Below, in pieces: positions 54,921 to 63,417 of a DNA stretch of 64,000 bases. This DNA is from Ferribacterium limneticum (GTDB lineage: Bacteria; Pseudomonadota; Gammaproteobacteria; Burkholderiales; Rhodocyclaceae). The stretch covers positions 1,774,001-1,838,000 of the forward strand of contig NZ_CP075191.1 of the NCBI RefSeq assembly GCF_020510625.1. Reading direction: 5' to 3'. Below the pieces are notes generated by a model. That model ran no database searches. It was not told the origin of the DNA and worked only from the letters and a program-made list of their open reading frames with translations. The stretch's first letter is position 1. Every line of letters starts with the position of its first letter. The position numbers and the translations under genes were made by a program.

Positions 54921-55490
54921 AGGCAGGCCAGAACAAACGCAACGGCCGGCAACGGCCAGAGTTTTTTCGCTCTTTGGCCGCCGGCCGATGTGGCCGACCG
55001 ACTCGCCGAAATAGCCGCCAACGCGGCGGCCAACTTTGGCGGACGAGCGACACGCTGCAATACCATCCATCTGACGCTGGCTTTCCTTGGCGAAGTGCCG
55101 GAGTCTCGCCTGGCGGAACTTTGTGCCTTGGCCGATAGCGTTCAGGGGCCATCCTTCACCATGGTCCTCGACCGGCTGGGCTACTGGCGGCATAACCATC
55201 TGTTGTGGGCAGGTTCTCAGGCTCCGGTAGCGCCGCTTGGTGAACTGGTCAGTTGCTTGCGAAGTGTCCTGGCCAATGCCGGTTTCAAGGTCGATGCCGA
55301 GCGGCAGGGTTTCGTGCCCCATGTCACGCTGGTCCGCAAAGTTCCGGCCAATGCCGGATTGTTGGAAAACCATCAGTTTCCGTCGTTCGAATCATTGGCT
55401 TGGCGTGCCGATCGCTTTGTTCTGGTCCGCTCCCGATTATCGTCTTCAGGGTCGGAGTATCTGATTCTCCGGGAGTTTTCTTTGTCATAA
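54910..55490 (+). CDS. thpR: RNA 2',3'-cyclic phosphodiesterase (2'-5' RNA ligase family), apparent frameshift near the N-terminus
   Basis: The 2H phosphoesterase motifs HLTLAF and HVTLVR are intact in the frame ending at 55490. That frame has [14 protein letters not shown], the typical first strand, but no usual start codon upstream of it before the ispF stop; the first GTG (54990) would remove this strand. The neighbouring frame starts at GTG 54910 and reads into ATARVF at the run of six T (54962-54967). One extra T there would restore ARVFFALWPP, so an indel (or slippage) in this run is the simplest reading. Confidence 0.75.
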
Positions 55491-55522
55491 ATGACAAAGA
55501 GTTATTTTTGTCATAAAAATAA
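55480..55522. repeat. Inverted and direct repeats after thpR
   Basis: CTTTGTCAT (55480-55488), two bases, ATGACAAAG (55491-55499) is a perfect inverted repeat over the thpR stop codon. TTATTTTT-GTCAT-AAAAATAA (55502-55522) follows. TTTGTCATAAA occurs twice, 26 bases apart. It may end thpR transcription or be an operator for the downstream gene. Confidence 0.5.
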
Positions 55523-55547
55523 TTCGACAGAGGCCACGCTCAGGGTC

Positions 55548-55574
55548 TAAAGTTTCCCGGACAGATGTCGGTAA
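55548..55574 (+). promoter_or_regulatory. Sigma-28 (FliA)-type promoter
   Basis: TAAAGTTT-N11-GTCGGTAA: the -35 box matches the flagellar consensus at all eight positions, the spacer is exactly 11 and the -10 box matches six of eight (consensus GCCGATAA). It lies 75 bases upstream of the EAL gene start. Confidence 0.65.
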
Positions 55575-55649
55575 CAAGCTGGATGACAGACGACACAATC
55601 AATTCCACGTATCCAGAAAACTGGGTATGGAAATAAAGGGGGAGTTCTT

Positions 55650-58589
55650 TTGGGGGCGATCGGCCGGTCGGAAATTACGGCAAGCTTGAAGGTGCTGCTG
55701 ATTGAAGCAAGTGGTCGCGATGGCCAGCGATTGCTCGATGCCCTGCAGGGTTGCGGGCAGTCGGTAAAGACGCGTCAGCTTGCCCAACGTGCAGAACTGG
55801 TAGAGGCTTTGCGCGATGAAGCGTGGGATGTGGCGCTTCTTAGTTGCTCGCTCGCGGAACTGCCAGCCACGGAGGCCGTTGCCTTGTTTGGCGAACTGGC
55901 TCCACGTGTCCCGGTAATCCTGACCGTTGAACGGGGGGCTCAGGAATTTCCCTTCGAATTGCTCGAAAAAGGGGCTTGCGATTTTGTCTTCAAAAGCAAC
56001 CCGGCCCGCTTGCTTGCTGTCATCGAGCGCGAATGCGCCAATGTCAGTCTGTCGCGTGAAGAGCGGAAAGCCCTGGTCAGCCCGGAACGCATCGAGCAGA
56101 TCGATGAAGGAGTCGCCCGTTTTTTCCAGTTGGCCAGCAATATTCCCGAATGCTACTGGCTGACCGATGCGGCAACCCAGCGTGTGACCTATGTCAGTAC
56201 GGGCTACGAGCAGATCTGGGGCCGCCATGTCGAAGCGCTTTATGCGGATTCGCTCGACTGGCTGAAGTACGTTCATCCGGATGACTGCGACCGGGTTCTG
56301 GCAGCGGCTCGCAGGCATCGGCTGGGCGGGCTGGACATCAAGTTTCGCGTTCAGCGCCCCGGCGATGTCCAGTGCTGGCTGCATGCCCGAAATTTTCCGG
56401 TACGTGACGAGGAGGGCAGTATCGTCAGCGTTGGCGGGGTTGCCACCGATATCACCAACCTGCTCGCCGACAAATGGAAGTCTCCCCAATTCACGCATTT
56501 TGATACGCTGACGGCACTTCCCAACCAGTTGATGTTCTACGACCAGGTGCAGCGGATGATTGCGCTGTCCAGGCGCAAGAACCTGCCACTGGGCCTGATG
56601 GTGGTCGATATCGATCGCTTTCGTCAGCTCAACCAGACGCTGGGCCATACCTCGGGTGACGAGTTGCTGCGTCAGGTCGCTGGCCGGCTTTCCGGCTCCT
56701 TGCGTGAATCGGACATTCTGGGGCGCCTGGGGGCGGACGTCTTTGGCATTCTCCTGCCGGATGTGGCCGATACCCAGCAGGCGAGCATCGTCGCTCGCCG
56801 GATCATCGATACCTTGATCATGCCGGTCCGTGTCGCTGGTCAGGATGTTTTTGCGACGGCCGGGGTTGGCATCGTCTTCTACCCGCAGGACGGCGAGGAT
56901 GTGCACGAACTGGTGAGCAACGCCGAGATTGCCGGTCGTCACGCCAAGAGTCTGGGGCGCAACAGCTACCAATACTATTTTTCCGGCATGCACGAAGACA
57001 TCCGGGAGCGGATGTTCCTGGAGATCGACTTGCGCAACGCCACTTTGCGCAACGAGTTCGTGCTCTATTACCAGCCCAAGGCCAGTTGCGCCGATGGCCG
57101 GATTACCGGTACCGAGGCCTTGCTGCGCTGGCAGCATCCGAAACGCGGAATCGTGCCGCCGGACCAGTTCATTCCCTTGCTTGAGGAAACCGGGCTGATT
57201 GTTCAGGTGGGGCGCTGGGTGCTTGAGGAAGCCTGCCGGCAGGCCGTCGAATGGCAGGCCGCCGGGTTGAATATCCCCAGTGTTTCGGTGAACCTGTCGG
57301 CCCGGCAATTGCAAGCTGAAACCTTGTTGATGGACGTTGCGGCAACCCTGGACAAAACGGGACTCAAGGCCGCCTGCCTCGATCTGGAAATTACCGAGAG
57401 CATGCTGATGGACAACGCCGACATGGCGATCCATACGCTATCGGCCCTGAAGAAAATGGGCGTCACGATTTCGCTCGATGATTTCGGTACCGGCTATTCG
57501 AGCCTGGCCTACCTGAAACGCTTCCCACTCGATGCCGTCAAGGTCGATCGCTCTTTCGTGCAGGACATCGCCGCCGATTCGGATGACGCCTCGATCACCC
57601 GGGCCGTGATCACCATGGCTCATCACCTGAAGCTCAAGGTAGTGGCTGAAGGTGTCGAAACACCGGAGCAACTGGCGCTGCTCATTTCGCATCAGTGCGA
57701 TGTCATCCAGGGCTATTTCTTCTCGCGGCCGCTGCCGGCGCCGGGCATGACCGATCTGTTGACCACGGACCAGCGACTGCCGGCCAACCTGCTATGTTCC
57801 GGGACGCGCAAGCCAATGGCCCTGTTTGTGGCCGTCGATGGCTTTGGAGAGGTCATTTCGACCCTGATCAGGGCAGGACACCGGGTTTGTACCGCCCCCG
57901 ACATTCAGGGGGCGCTGCAGTGGTTTTCCGGGAATCTGGTCGATGTGCTGGTTTGTGGCGCGCCGCGCAAGGGTTTCAATGCCGAGGAGCTGATCCGGCA
58001 GGCGGCTGAGCTGCAGCCGCGCTGCGAGCGCATCCTGCTGGCCGACAGCAAACAATGGAATCGCAAGCCAGTCGCCGAATTGAGCAGTTCCGGGCTGGTT
58101 CATCGGGTCATCCATCTGCCGGTCGAGGCCGATGCCTTCCAGTTGGTCGTCGAGGAAACCTTGAGCCGGCGACATATTTCGGATGAATACAGCCGTCTGT
58201 CGCATGAAGTCGAGGTCGTTGAGCGGCAACTGGTGCGCATCGAGGAAGATCGCCGTCGTCTACTCGATGAAAATCAGGCGCTGCAGGTTCAGGAGCGGCA
58301 GGGTTATCGCATTTTGCAGGGAGTCCTTGCCGAATTGCCCTTGGCGGTCATCGGGGTCGATGAGAACGGCCTGATTGCCCTGGCCAATGACGCCGCACTT
58401 GAGCAGTTTGTCCGGCGTAGTCTGCTTCCCGGTGCGGTGCTGCATCAGGTGTTGCCCGAGGTGGCAAGTCTTGCTGAAAATGGCACGCTGAGTATCGATG
58501 GCATTTCCTATTCATGCCGCTCGCGTCAGCTCAGTCTCGACGAAACCAGGATCGGACGCCTTCTGCTGCTCGAAGAGATCACACAATGA
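55650..58589 (+). CDS. c-di-GMP phosphodiesterase with degenerate GGDEF, PAS and receiver-like domains
   Basis: A 979-residue cytoplasmic protein: receiver-like N-terminus lacking the acidic pocket (VLLIEASGRDGQ), PAS (about 150-270), GGDEF whose signature is GADVF (361-365) so cyclase activity is unlikely, and an EAL domain with intact E489-A490-L491, LEITESMLM and DDFGTGYSSL (610 on). A second receiver-like region without phospho-acceptor, a coiled coil and a PAS-like C-terminus follow. The start is a TTG at 55650 behind AAGGGGGAG. First gene of a three-gene operon behind a flagellar-type promoter, so it probably lowers c-di-GMP in motile cells. Confidence 0.88.
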   Translation: MGAIGRSEITASLKVLLIEASGRDGQRLLDALQGCGQSVKTRQLAQRAELVEALRDEAWDVALLSCSLAELPATEAVALFGELAPRVPVILTVERGAQEFPFELLEKGACDFVFKSNPARLLAVIERECANVSLSREERKALVSPERIEQIDEGVARFFQLASNIPECYWLTDAATQRVTYVSTGYEQIWGRHVEALYADSLDWLKYVHPDDCDRVLAAARRHRLGGLDIKFRVQRPGDVQCWLHARNFPVRDEEGSIVSVGGVATDITNLLADKWKSPQFTHFDTLTALPNQLMFYDQVQRMIALSRRKNLPLGLMVVDIDRFRQLNQTLGHTSGDELLRQVAGRLSGSLRESDILGRLGADVFGILLPDVADTQQASIVARRIIDTLIMPVRVAGQDVFATAGVGIVFYPQDGEDVHELVSNAEIAGRHAKSLGRNSYQYYFSGMHEDIRERMFLEIDLRNATLRNEFVLYYQPKASCADGRITGTEALLRWQHPKRGIVPPDQFIPLLEETGLIVQVGRWVLEEACRQAVEWQAAGLNIPSVSVNLSARQLQAETLLMDVAATLDKTGLKAACLDLEITESMLMDNADMAIHTLSALKKMGVTISLDDFGTGYSSLAYLKRFPLDAVKVDRSFVQDIAADSDDASITRAVITMAHHLKLKVVAEGVETPEQLALLISHQCDVIQGYFFSRPLPAPGMTDLLTTDQRLPANLLCSGTRKPMALFVAVDGFGEVISTLIRAGHRVCTAPDIQGALQWFSGNLVDVLVCGAPRKGFNAEELIRQAAELQPRCERILLADSKQWNRKPVAELSSSGLVHRVIHLPVEADAFQLVVEETLSRRHISDEYSRLSHEVEVVERQLVRIEEDRRRLLDENQALQVQERQGYRILQGVLAELPLAVIGVDENGLIALANDAALEQFVRRSLLPGAVLHQVLPEVASLAENGTLSIDGISYSCRSRQLSLDETRIGRLLLLEEITQ

Positions 58590-58906
58590 AAATCAAGGAA
58601 ACCCTGCCCATCAGCGAAGCTTTGCCGGGAATGCATCTGGCCGATGCGCTCACGGATGATGCCGGACGTGTCTTGGTGCCCGGTGGTACGGCATTGACTG
58701 AAAGCTTGCTGCAGAGCCTTGTCCGCCGAAATATTGCTGAACTGCGCATCGAACGGGACGTCGAGGACGATCCGGTGGCTGCCCTGGCGCGTCGGGAGAA
58801 AGTCGAAGAGATGCTGGACCATCGCTTTCGCCAGGCCGGTGATAGCCCGGGGGCGAAATTGCTATACCAGGCAATATTCGATTTTTCGCTGGAGCACCGG
58901 GTATGA
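58586..58906 (+). CDS. Small protein resembling the N-terminal module of HD-GYP proteins
   Basis: A 106-residue protein: PISEALPGMHLADALTDDAGRVLVPGGTALTESLLQSLVRRNIAELRIER resembles the short module that precedes HD-GYP phosphodiesterase domains, here without the HD-GYP part. A helical, charged C-terminus follows. The start overlaps the EAL gene stop and its own stop overlaps the HDOD start (ATGA both times), so the three proteins are probably made in fixed ratio. Confidence 0.75.
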   Translation: MKIKETLPISEALPGMHLADALTDDAGRVLVPGGTALTESLLQSLVRRNIAELRIERDVEDDPVAALARREKVEEMLDHRFRQAGDSPGAKLLYQAIFDFSLEHRV

Positions 58907-59745
58907 GCACGCTTCAGTCCGAACAGATCGTTGCCCGGCTGAAGGCACTGCCGGCACTGCCAACGGTGGTTGCCGAGTTGCTGGCGTCGTTTGGCAATGA
59001 AGAGGTCGATATCGGCAGGCTGGCCCAGCAGATATCCCATGATCAGGCGCTGACCGCGCGCCTGCTCCGGGTCGCCAATTCTTCGTTCTACGGGCTGCAA
59101 AGCCGCATATCGACAATCAACGAAGCGGTGGTTGTCCTGGGCTTTCGGGCCGTGCGCAGCATGGTGCTGGCCGTTGGTGTGAGCGGCGTTTTTCGAGCCG
59201 ACCAATGCCCGGGTTTCGATCCGCAGTTGTATATCCGGCATTGTGTCGGTGTTGGCTTGACGGCCCGGGCACTGGCCCGGGTGACTGGCCGAAATCCTGA
59301 ACTGGCCTTCACCGGGGGCATCCTGCACGACATCGGCGAGCTGGTGCTGGCCACCTGCTTCCCCGAGCAGTACGCCAAGGCACTGGCCTATCGGGAGTTG
59401 CACGATTGCACGCCGGTCGCTGCCGAGCGCGACATTCTCGGTCTGGATCATGCCGTCGTCGGCGGCCTGCTGGCTGACACCTGGCGTTTTCCCCCTTCGC
59501 TGTATTCAGCCGTGGCTGAACATCATTCACCCTCAGCGGCCACCGCCGATTCGTTGGCCGACCTGATTCACCTCGCCGATAGCATCGCCCATGGCCTGGG
59601 CCTGGCGCAGGCCGCCAGCGAAATGGTGATGCCGGTGGATCAGACTGCCTGGCAGCGGCTGGGGCTGGATGGCGAAAAAATCGCCGGAATCCTGCCGCAG
59701 ATCGTCAAGGAAATGGACGAAACCTGTCAGGCGTTCAGTGCCTGA
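58903..59745 (+). CDS. HDOD-domain signalling protein
   Basis: A 280-residue HDOD protein: LPALPTVVAELLASFGNEEVDIGRLAQQISHDQALTARLLRVANS is the typical start, followed by GGILHDIGELVLATCF and the remains of an HD fold. HDOD proteins lack HD metal chemistry and serve in signalling, often linked to c-di-GMP and flagella. It is the last gene of the EAL operon. Its 3' end overlaps the convergent kinase gene by 11 bases. Confidence 0.9.
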   Translation: MSTLQSEQIVARLKALPALPTVVAELLASFGNEEVDIGRLAQQISHDQALTARLLRVANSSFYGLQSRISTINEAVVVLGFRAVRSMVLAVGVSGVFRADQCPGFDPQLYIRHCVGVGLTARALARVTGRNPELAFTGGILHDIGELVLATCFPEQYAKALAYRELHDCTPVAAERDILGLDHAVVGGLLADTWRFPPSLYSAVAEHHSPSAATADSLADLIHLADSIAHGLGLAQAASEMVMPVDQTAWQRLGLDGEKIAGILPQIVKEMDETCQAFSA

Positions 59746-61042
59746 TCGGTAACGACAGGCGGGCCAGCAAACCACCCCCGGGATTCGCTGACAGATCGAG
59801 ATGCCCGTCGTGCAGGCGAGCGATCCGCTCGACGATGGCCAGTCCCAGCCCGGTTCCCGTCGCATTGGTGCGCGCGCTTTCCAGGCGTGTGAAGGGGCGC
59901 TTCAGGCGTTCGATTTCTGCAGGCGGTACGCCCGGCCCGCGATCGCCAATTTCTATTTGAATTTGACCAGCGACCGCCGTCGCTTTCAGGGTGATTTCTC
60001 CGCCGCCGTATTTGGCGGCGTTGTCGATCAGATTGGTGATGGCGCGGGTGATGGCTTTGGGGCGCATCATCGCTTCCGGCAGAGGCTGGATGTCGGTGAC
60101 GATCTGCCGGCCGACATAGGCCTGGCGCTCGGCCAGACCCGAGAGCAGGGCGGAGAGATCAGTCGGGGCAGGCGCTTCCCCGGACTCGGTGCGGGCGTAA
60201 TCCATGAACTGGGAAATCACGGCCTCCATCTGCTCGATGTCGGAAACCACGGCCTGGCGGGCGCCATCGTCGGCAATGCTCATTTCTGCCTCGAGGCGCA
60301 AGCGGGTCAACGGTGTGCGCAAGTCATGAGAAATACCGGCCAGCACTTCGGAGCGGTCCTTTTCGTGCCGTTGCAAATCGGCGGCCATCGTATTGAAAGC
60401 GGTGGCCAGCCGGCTCAGTTCCTCGGCCCCATCTTCCGGCAAGGGGGCGGGTATCTGGCCCCGGCCGACTGTTTCGGCTGACTCGGCCATCGCTTTCAAC
60501 GGCCGGCTGATGCGTGAGGCAATCAGCCAGGCAACCGCCATGGCCAGGACGATGGCGAGCAGTCCCCAGGCCAGCCAGTGGCTGGCAATACTCCGGGCAG
60601 CCCGGTCACGCGAGAGCACCAGCCAGTACTCTTCATCGTCGGCATCGTCGAGCCGGAAGCTGACCCAGAATCCGGATACGCCATCGACGCTGGCGGCGAC
60701 ACGGGTGTGATCGCCCAGCCGGGAAATCAGTTCGCGCTGCAGCAACCGGAAAAAGCGGGAATCGGGCATCGCCTCGATCTGGTCTTCCGGTTCGGCCGGC
60801 AGCAGGCGAATGCCCTCGCGGGTTGAAAACTCGGTGAACAGACCCAGGCGTTTTTCCGGCGCGGCGGCAAACAGCGAAGCACGGATCAGGTTGACCGCCG
60901 AAGCCGCCAACTGGGCGGTTTCCCGGGCGCGCGGTTCGGCGTCGATATAACGAAACAGGCTCAGCCAGGCGGCCGTGGTCAGCAGCACCAGCAAGGCCAA
61001 GAGCAGGAAGGTGCGCGCCAGCAGCGTGCGCGGCATTGGCAT
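59735..61042 (-). CDS. EnvZ-type sensor histidine kinase
   Basis: A 435-residue inner-membrane kinase: TM1 (LLARTFLLLALLVLLTTAAWLSLF is broken here as LLALLVLLTTAAWLS), a periplasmic domain of about 120 residues, TM2 near 160-180, HAMP (SRPLKAMAESAETVGRG), HisKA with phospho-His in GISHDLRTPLTRLRLE, and HATPase (NLIDNAAKYGG, DRGPGVP, GTGLGLAIVERI). It overlaps the regulator gene by one base, so they form a pair. The stimulus is unknown; osmolarity or envelope stress is suggested only by the family. Confidence 0.9.
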   Translation of the reverse strand: MPMPRTLLARTFLLLALLVLLTTAAWLSLFRYIDAEPRARETAQLAASAVNLIRASLFAAAPEKRLGLFTEFSTREGIRLLPAEPEDQIEAMPDSRFFRLLQRELISRLGDHTRVAASVDGVSGFWVSFRLDDADDEEYWLVLSRDRAARSIASHWLAWGLLAIVLAMAVAWLIASRISRPLKAMAESAETVGRGQIPAPLPEDGAEELSRLATAFNTMAADLQRHEKDRSEVLAGISHDLRTPLTRLRLEAEMSIADDGARQAVVSDIEQMEAVISQFMDYARTESGEAPAPTDLSALLSGLAERQAYVGRQIVTDIQPLPEAMMRPKAITRAITNLIDNAAKYGGGEITLKATAVAGQIQIEIGDRGPGVPPAEIERLKRPFTRLESARTNATGTGLGLAIVERIARLHDGHLDLSANPGGGLLARLSLPIRH

Positions 61043-61773
61043 CAGTCGCGCGCAGCGCCGTCCGGCACGAAAACGTAGCCGAAGCCCCAGACCGTCTGCA
61101 GATAGCGCGGCTGGGCCGGGTCGGTTTCGATCAGTTTGCGCAGGCGGGAGACCTGGACGTCAATGGCGCGGTCGAACGGCCCTTGCTCACGGCCGCGGGC
61201 CAGCGACATCAGCTTGTCACGGGAAAGCGGCTGGCGCGGGTGCTGAAGCAACACTTTCAGCACGGCAAATTCGCCGGTCGTCAGTGCCTGTAGTTCATCG
61301 CCACGCTTCAGCGTACGAGCCGCAAGATCGACTTCGATGTTGCTGAAGGTGATCGTTTCCGGCTCGTCTTCCGGCGCACCAGGCGGTTTGCTGCCCTGGC
61401 GACGCAGCACGGCGTGGATGCGGGCGAGCAGTTCGCGCGGGTTGAAAGGTTTGGGCAGGTAGTCGTCGGCACCCATTTCGAGGCCGACAATGCGATCCAC
61501 CTCATCGCCCTTGGCGGTCAGCATGATGATCGGCGTCTGGTCGCCCTGACCGCGCAGGCGGCGGCAGATGGTCAGGCCGTCTTCACCCGGCATCATCAGG
61601 TCGAGCACGATCAGGTGGTAATGCTCGCGGCTGCGCAGCTTGTCCATCTGCTGGCCATCAGCCGCGGCCTTGACCTCGAAGCCCTGTTCGCCCAGATAGC
61701 GGACCAGCAGGTCGCGCAGGCGGGCGTCGTCATCGACGACAAGAATATGGTGGTGTTGGTGTTGTTCGCTCAT
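61042..61773 (-). CDS. ompR: OmpR-type response regulator
   Basis: A 243-residue regulator with a receiver (ILVVDDDARLRDLLVRYL, VLDLMMPGEDG with the phospho-Asp, MLTAKGD, DDYLPKPFNPREL) and a winged-helix DNA-binding domain (LTTGEFAVLKVLLQHPRQPLSRDKLM ... RYLQTVWGFGYVF). The start at 61773 (MSEQHQHHHIL) matches OmpR of related bacteria; an upstream in-frame ATG adds a hydrophobic stretch not expected. First gene of the pair with the kinase. Confidence 0.9.
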   Translation of the reverse strand: MSEQHQHHHILVVDDDARLRDLLVRYLGEQGFEVKAAADGQQMDKLRSREHYHLIVLDLMMPGEDGLTICRRLRGQGDQTPIIMLTAKGDEVDRIVGLEMGADDYLPKPFNPRELLARIHAVLRRQGSKPPGAPEDEPETITFSNIEVDLAARTLKRGDELQALTTGEFAVLKVLLQHPRQPLSRDKLMSLARGREQGPFDRAIDVQVSRLRKLIETDPAQPRYLQTVWGFGYVFVPDGAARD

Positions 61774-61931
61774 GCTGGCAAGGATAAGGGCACACAGTGA
61801 ATGAATCGCGGCAAATGGTAACAAGGATTGTCGGAGGCCGGCCGGGAAACATATTCTTACACTTCCAGCCGCTTGCCTGTCGCTGAGCGATGGACAATGA
61901 TCACATCCGAATCCCGTGTGTATTTACCGCC

Positions 61932-62231
61932 ATGAAACGTCGTCTTGCCCTTTCCCTGTTGCTGCTGAGCCTGCTTGGCTCGGTGGGCAACGTATGGGCT
62001 CAGGGGCATTGGCGTGATCTGCCGCCGGACGAGCGCCGCCAGCTACGCCAGCAGATGCGCGAGCATTGGCAGCAGGACAGGGAAAACCGCCGTGAAGAAG
62101 GGCCTCCGCCACGCTGGCGCGATCTGCCGCCGGAAGACCGGCGCCGCCTGCGCGATGAAATGCGCGAACAACGCGGCTGGCCGGATCAACGCGAAGGGCG
62201 TGGCGGTGGCCGTGGCTGGCGTCGAGATTGA
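61932..62231 (+). CDS. Small secreted repeat protein of unknown function
   Basis: A 99-residue protein with signal peptide MKRRLALSLLLLSLLGSVGNVWA and a mature part with two near-identical units, WRDLPPDERRQLRQQMREH (27-45) and WRDLPPEDRRRLRDEMREQ (62-80), then a Gly/Arg tail. Size and charge resemble small periplasmic proteins of the DUF3106/Spy type, but family membership is uncertain. Divergent from ompR across 158 bases, which suggests control by it (inference). Confidence 0.72.
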   Translation: MKRRLALSLLLLSLLGSVGNVWAQGHWRDLPPDERRQLRQQMREHWQQDRENRREEGPPPRWRDLPPEDRRRLRDEMREQRGWPDQREGRGGGRGWRRD

Positions 62232-62269
62232 ATCCCGGTCGGGCCAGCGCTCCGGTAAAATGTAGGCCC

Positions 62270-62959
62270 ATGTTGATCCTTGCTCTCGAAACCTCCACCG
62301 ATCTTGGCTCCTGCTCGCTTTGGCGTGATGGCGCGGTCTCCGAGCGCATTTGTCCTTCGGGCAAACCGCATTCCGAAACATTGCTGCCGCTGGTTCGTGA
62401 GCTGTTGCTCGAAGCCGGCGTAAAAATTGGGCAACTCGATGCCATCGCCTTCGGTGTCGGCCCCGGCGCCTTTACCGGCTTGCGTATCGCCTGCGGGGCG
62501 GCACAGGGTTTGGCGGTCGCCGCCAATGTGCCGTTGATCCCGGTAACCAGTCTGGAAACGATGGCTGCCATGGCTGGCGCGGAACGCGTACTGGCTTTGC
62601 TCGATGCGCGCATGGGCGAGGTCTATTCGGGCTCCTACCGGCTGACCGAGGCTGGCTACATGTTGAAAGGGGAGATTCGTGTTTCGGCGCCGGCCGACGT
62701 GAGCCTGCCGGCCGAATCCGGCTGGGTCGCCTGTGGCAATGCGATCACTGCCTATCCTGTCCTGGCGGAACGCTTGAGCGCAGCCGGCATCGCCGTGCAA
62801 TCTGCCGTCGTGCCCACTGCCGCTGTCGTGGCGCAACTGGCTGTAGCGCGGGCAACCCGGGGTGAGGGGCTCGATGCGGCGCTGGCTGCGCCGCTCTACG
62901 TGCGCGACAAGGTGGCCAAGACGGTGGCGGAACGGCTCAGTGAGGGCGGTCGGGCGTGA
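62270..62959 (+). CDS. tsaB: tRNA threonylcarbamoyladenosine biosynthesis protein TsaB
   Basis: A 229-residue member of the ASKHA fold that with TsaD and TsaE makes t6A37 in tRNA. Motifs: LALETSTDLGSCSL, HSETLLPLVRELL, FGVGPGAFTGLRIACGAAQGLA and LLDARMGEVYSG. The ATG at 62270 gives the family start; an upstream in-frame GTG-type start is not needed. Its stop overlaps the rimI start (GTGA). Confidence 0.95.
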   Translation: MLILALETSTDLGSCSLWRDGAVSERICPSGKPHSETLLPLVRELLLEAGVKIGQLDAIAFGVGPGAFTGLRIACGAAQGLAVAANVPLIPVTSLETMAAMAGAERVLALLDARMGEVYSGSYRLTEAGYMLKGEIRVSAPADVSLPAESGWVACGNAITAYPVLAERLSAAGIAVQSAVVPTAAVVAQLAVARATRGEGLDAALAAPLYVRDKVAKTVAERLSEGGRA

Positions 62960-63417
62960 GCGGATTGAAGATTGCCGCCGAATTTTTCCCGATGAACGAG
63001 CGTGACCTCGACGCGGTCGCCGCGCTTGAGGCGAGCCTGCAGATTTTCCCCTGGTCGCGTGGTAATTTCGAGGATTCGCTGACCGCCGGTTACAGTGTCT
63101 GGGTCTTGCGCCTGGGCGGTGACCTGATTGGGTTTTCGGTGGTGATGTCGGTCATTGATGAGGCGCATCTGCTCAATATCGGCGTTTGCAAGCGTTACCA
63201 AGGGCAGGGCTACGGCGCCAGAATGCTGCGCCACGCGATGGAATGCGCCCGGCTGGGCGGTGCCGCCAAGCTGTTTCTCGAGGTTCGGCCATCCAATGAG
63301 CGAGCGGTCGAGCTCTATCGACATTTCGGCTTTCGCCAGATCGGCACCCGCAAGGGCTATTATCCGGCGGTGGTCGGGCGTGAGGACGGCCTGATTTTTG
63401 ACAAGGAACTGGCATGA
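62956..63417 (+). CDS. rimI: Ribosomal protein S18 alanine N-acetyltransferase RimI
   Basis: A 153-residue GNAT acetyltransferase: IFPWSRGNFEDSL, the acetyl-CoA loop VCKRYQGQGYGARML, and LEVRPSNERAVELYRHFGF. It modifies the N-terminus of S18 in E. coli. GTG start overlapping tsaB by four bases; its own stop overlaps the next gene by four (ATGA). Confidence 0.93.
   Translation: MSGLKIAAEFFPMNERDLDAVAALEASLQIFPWSRGNFEDSLTAGYSVWVLRLGGDLIGFSVVMSVIDEAHLLNIGVCKRYQGQGYGARMLRHAMECARLGGAAKLFLEVRPSNERAVELYRHFGFRQIGTRKGYYPAVVGREDGLIFDKELA

Noticed and set aside
55599..57434. 611-codon minus-strand frame under the EAL gene
   Set aside because: It is a shadow of the highly conserved PAS/GGDEF/EAL coding frame; no ribosome site and no domain.
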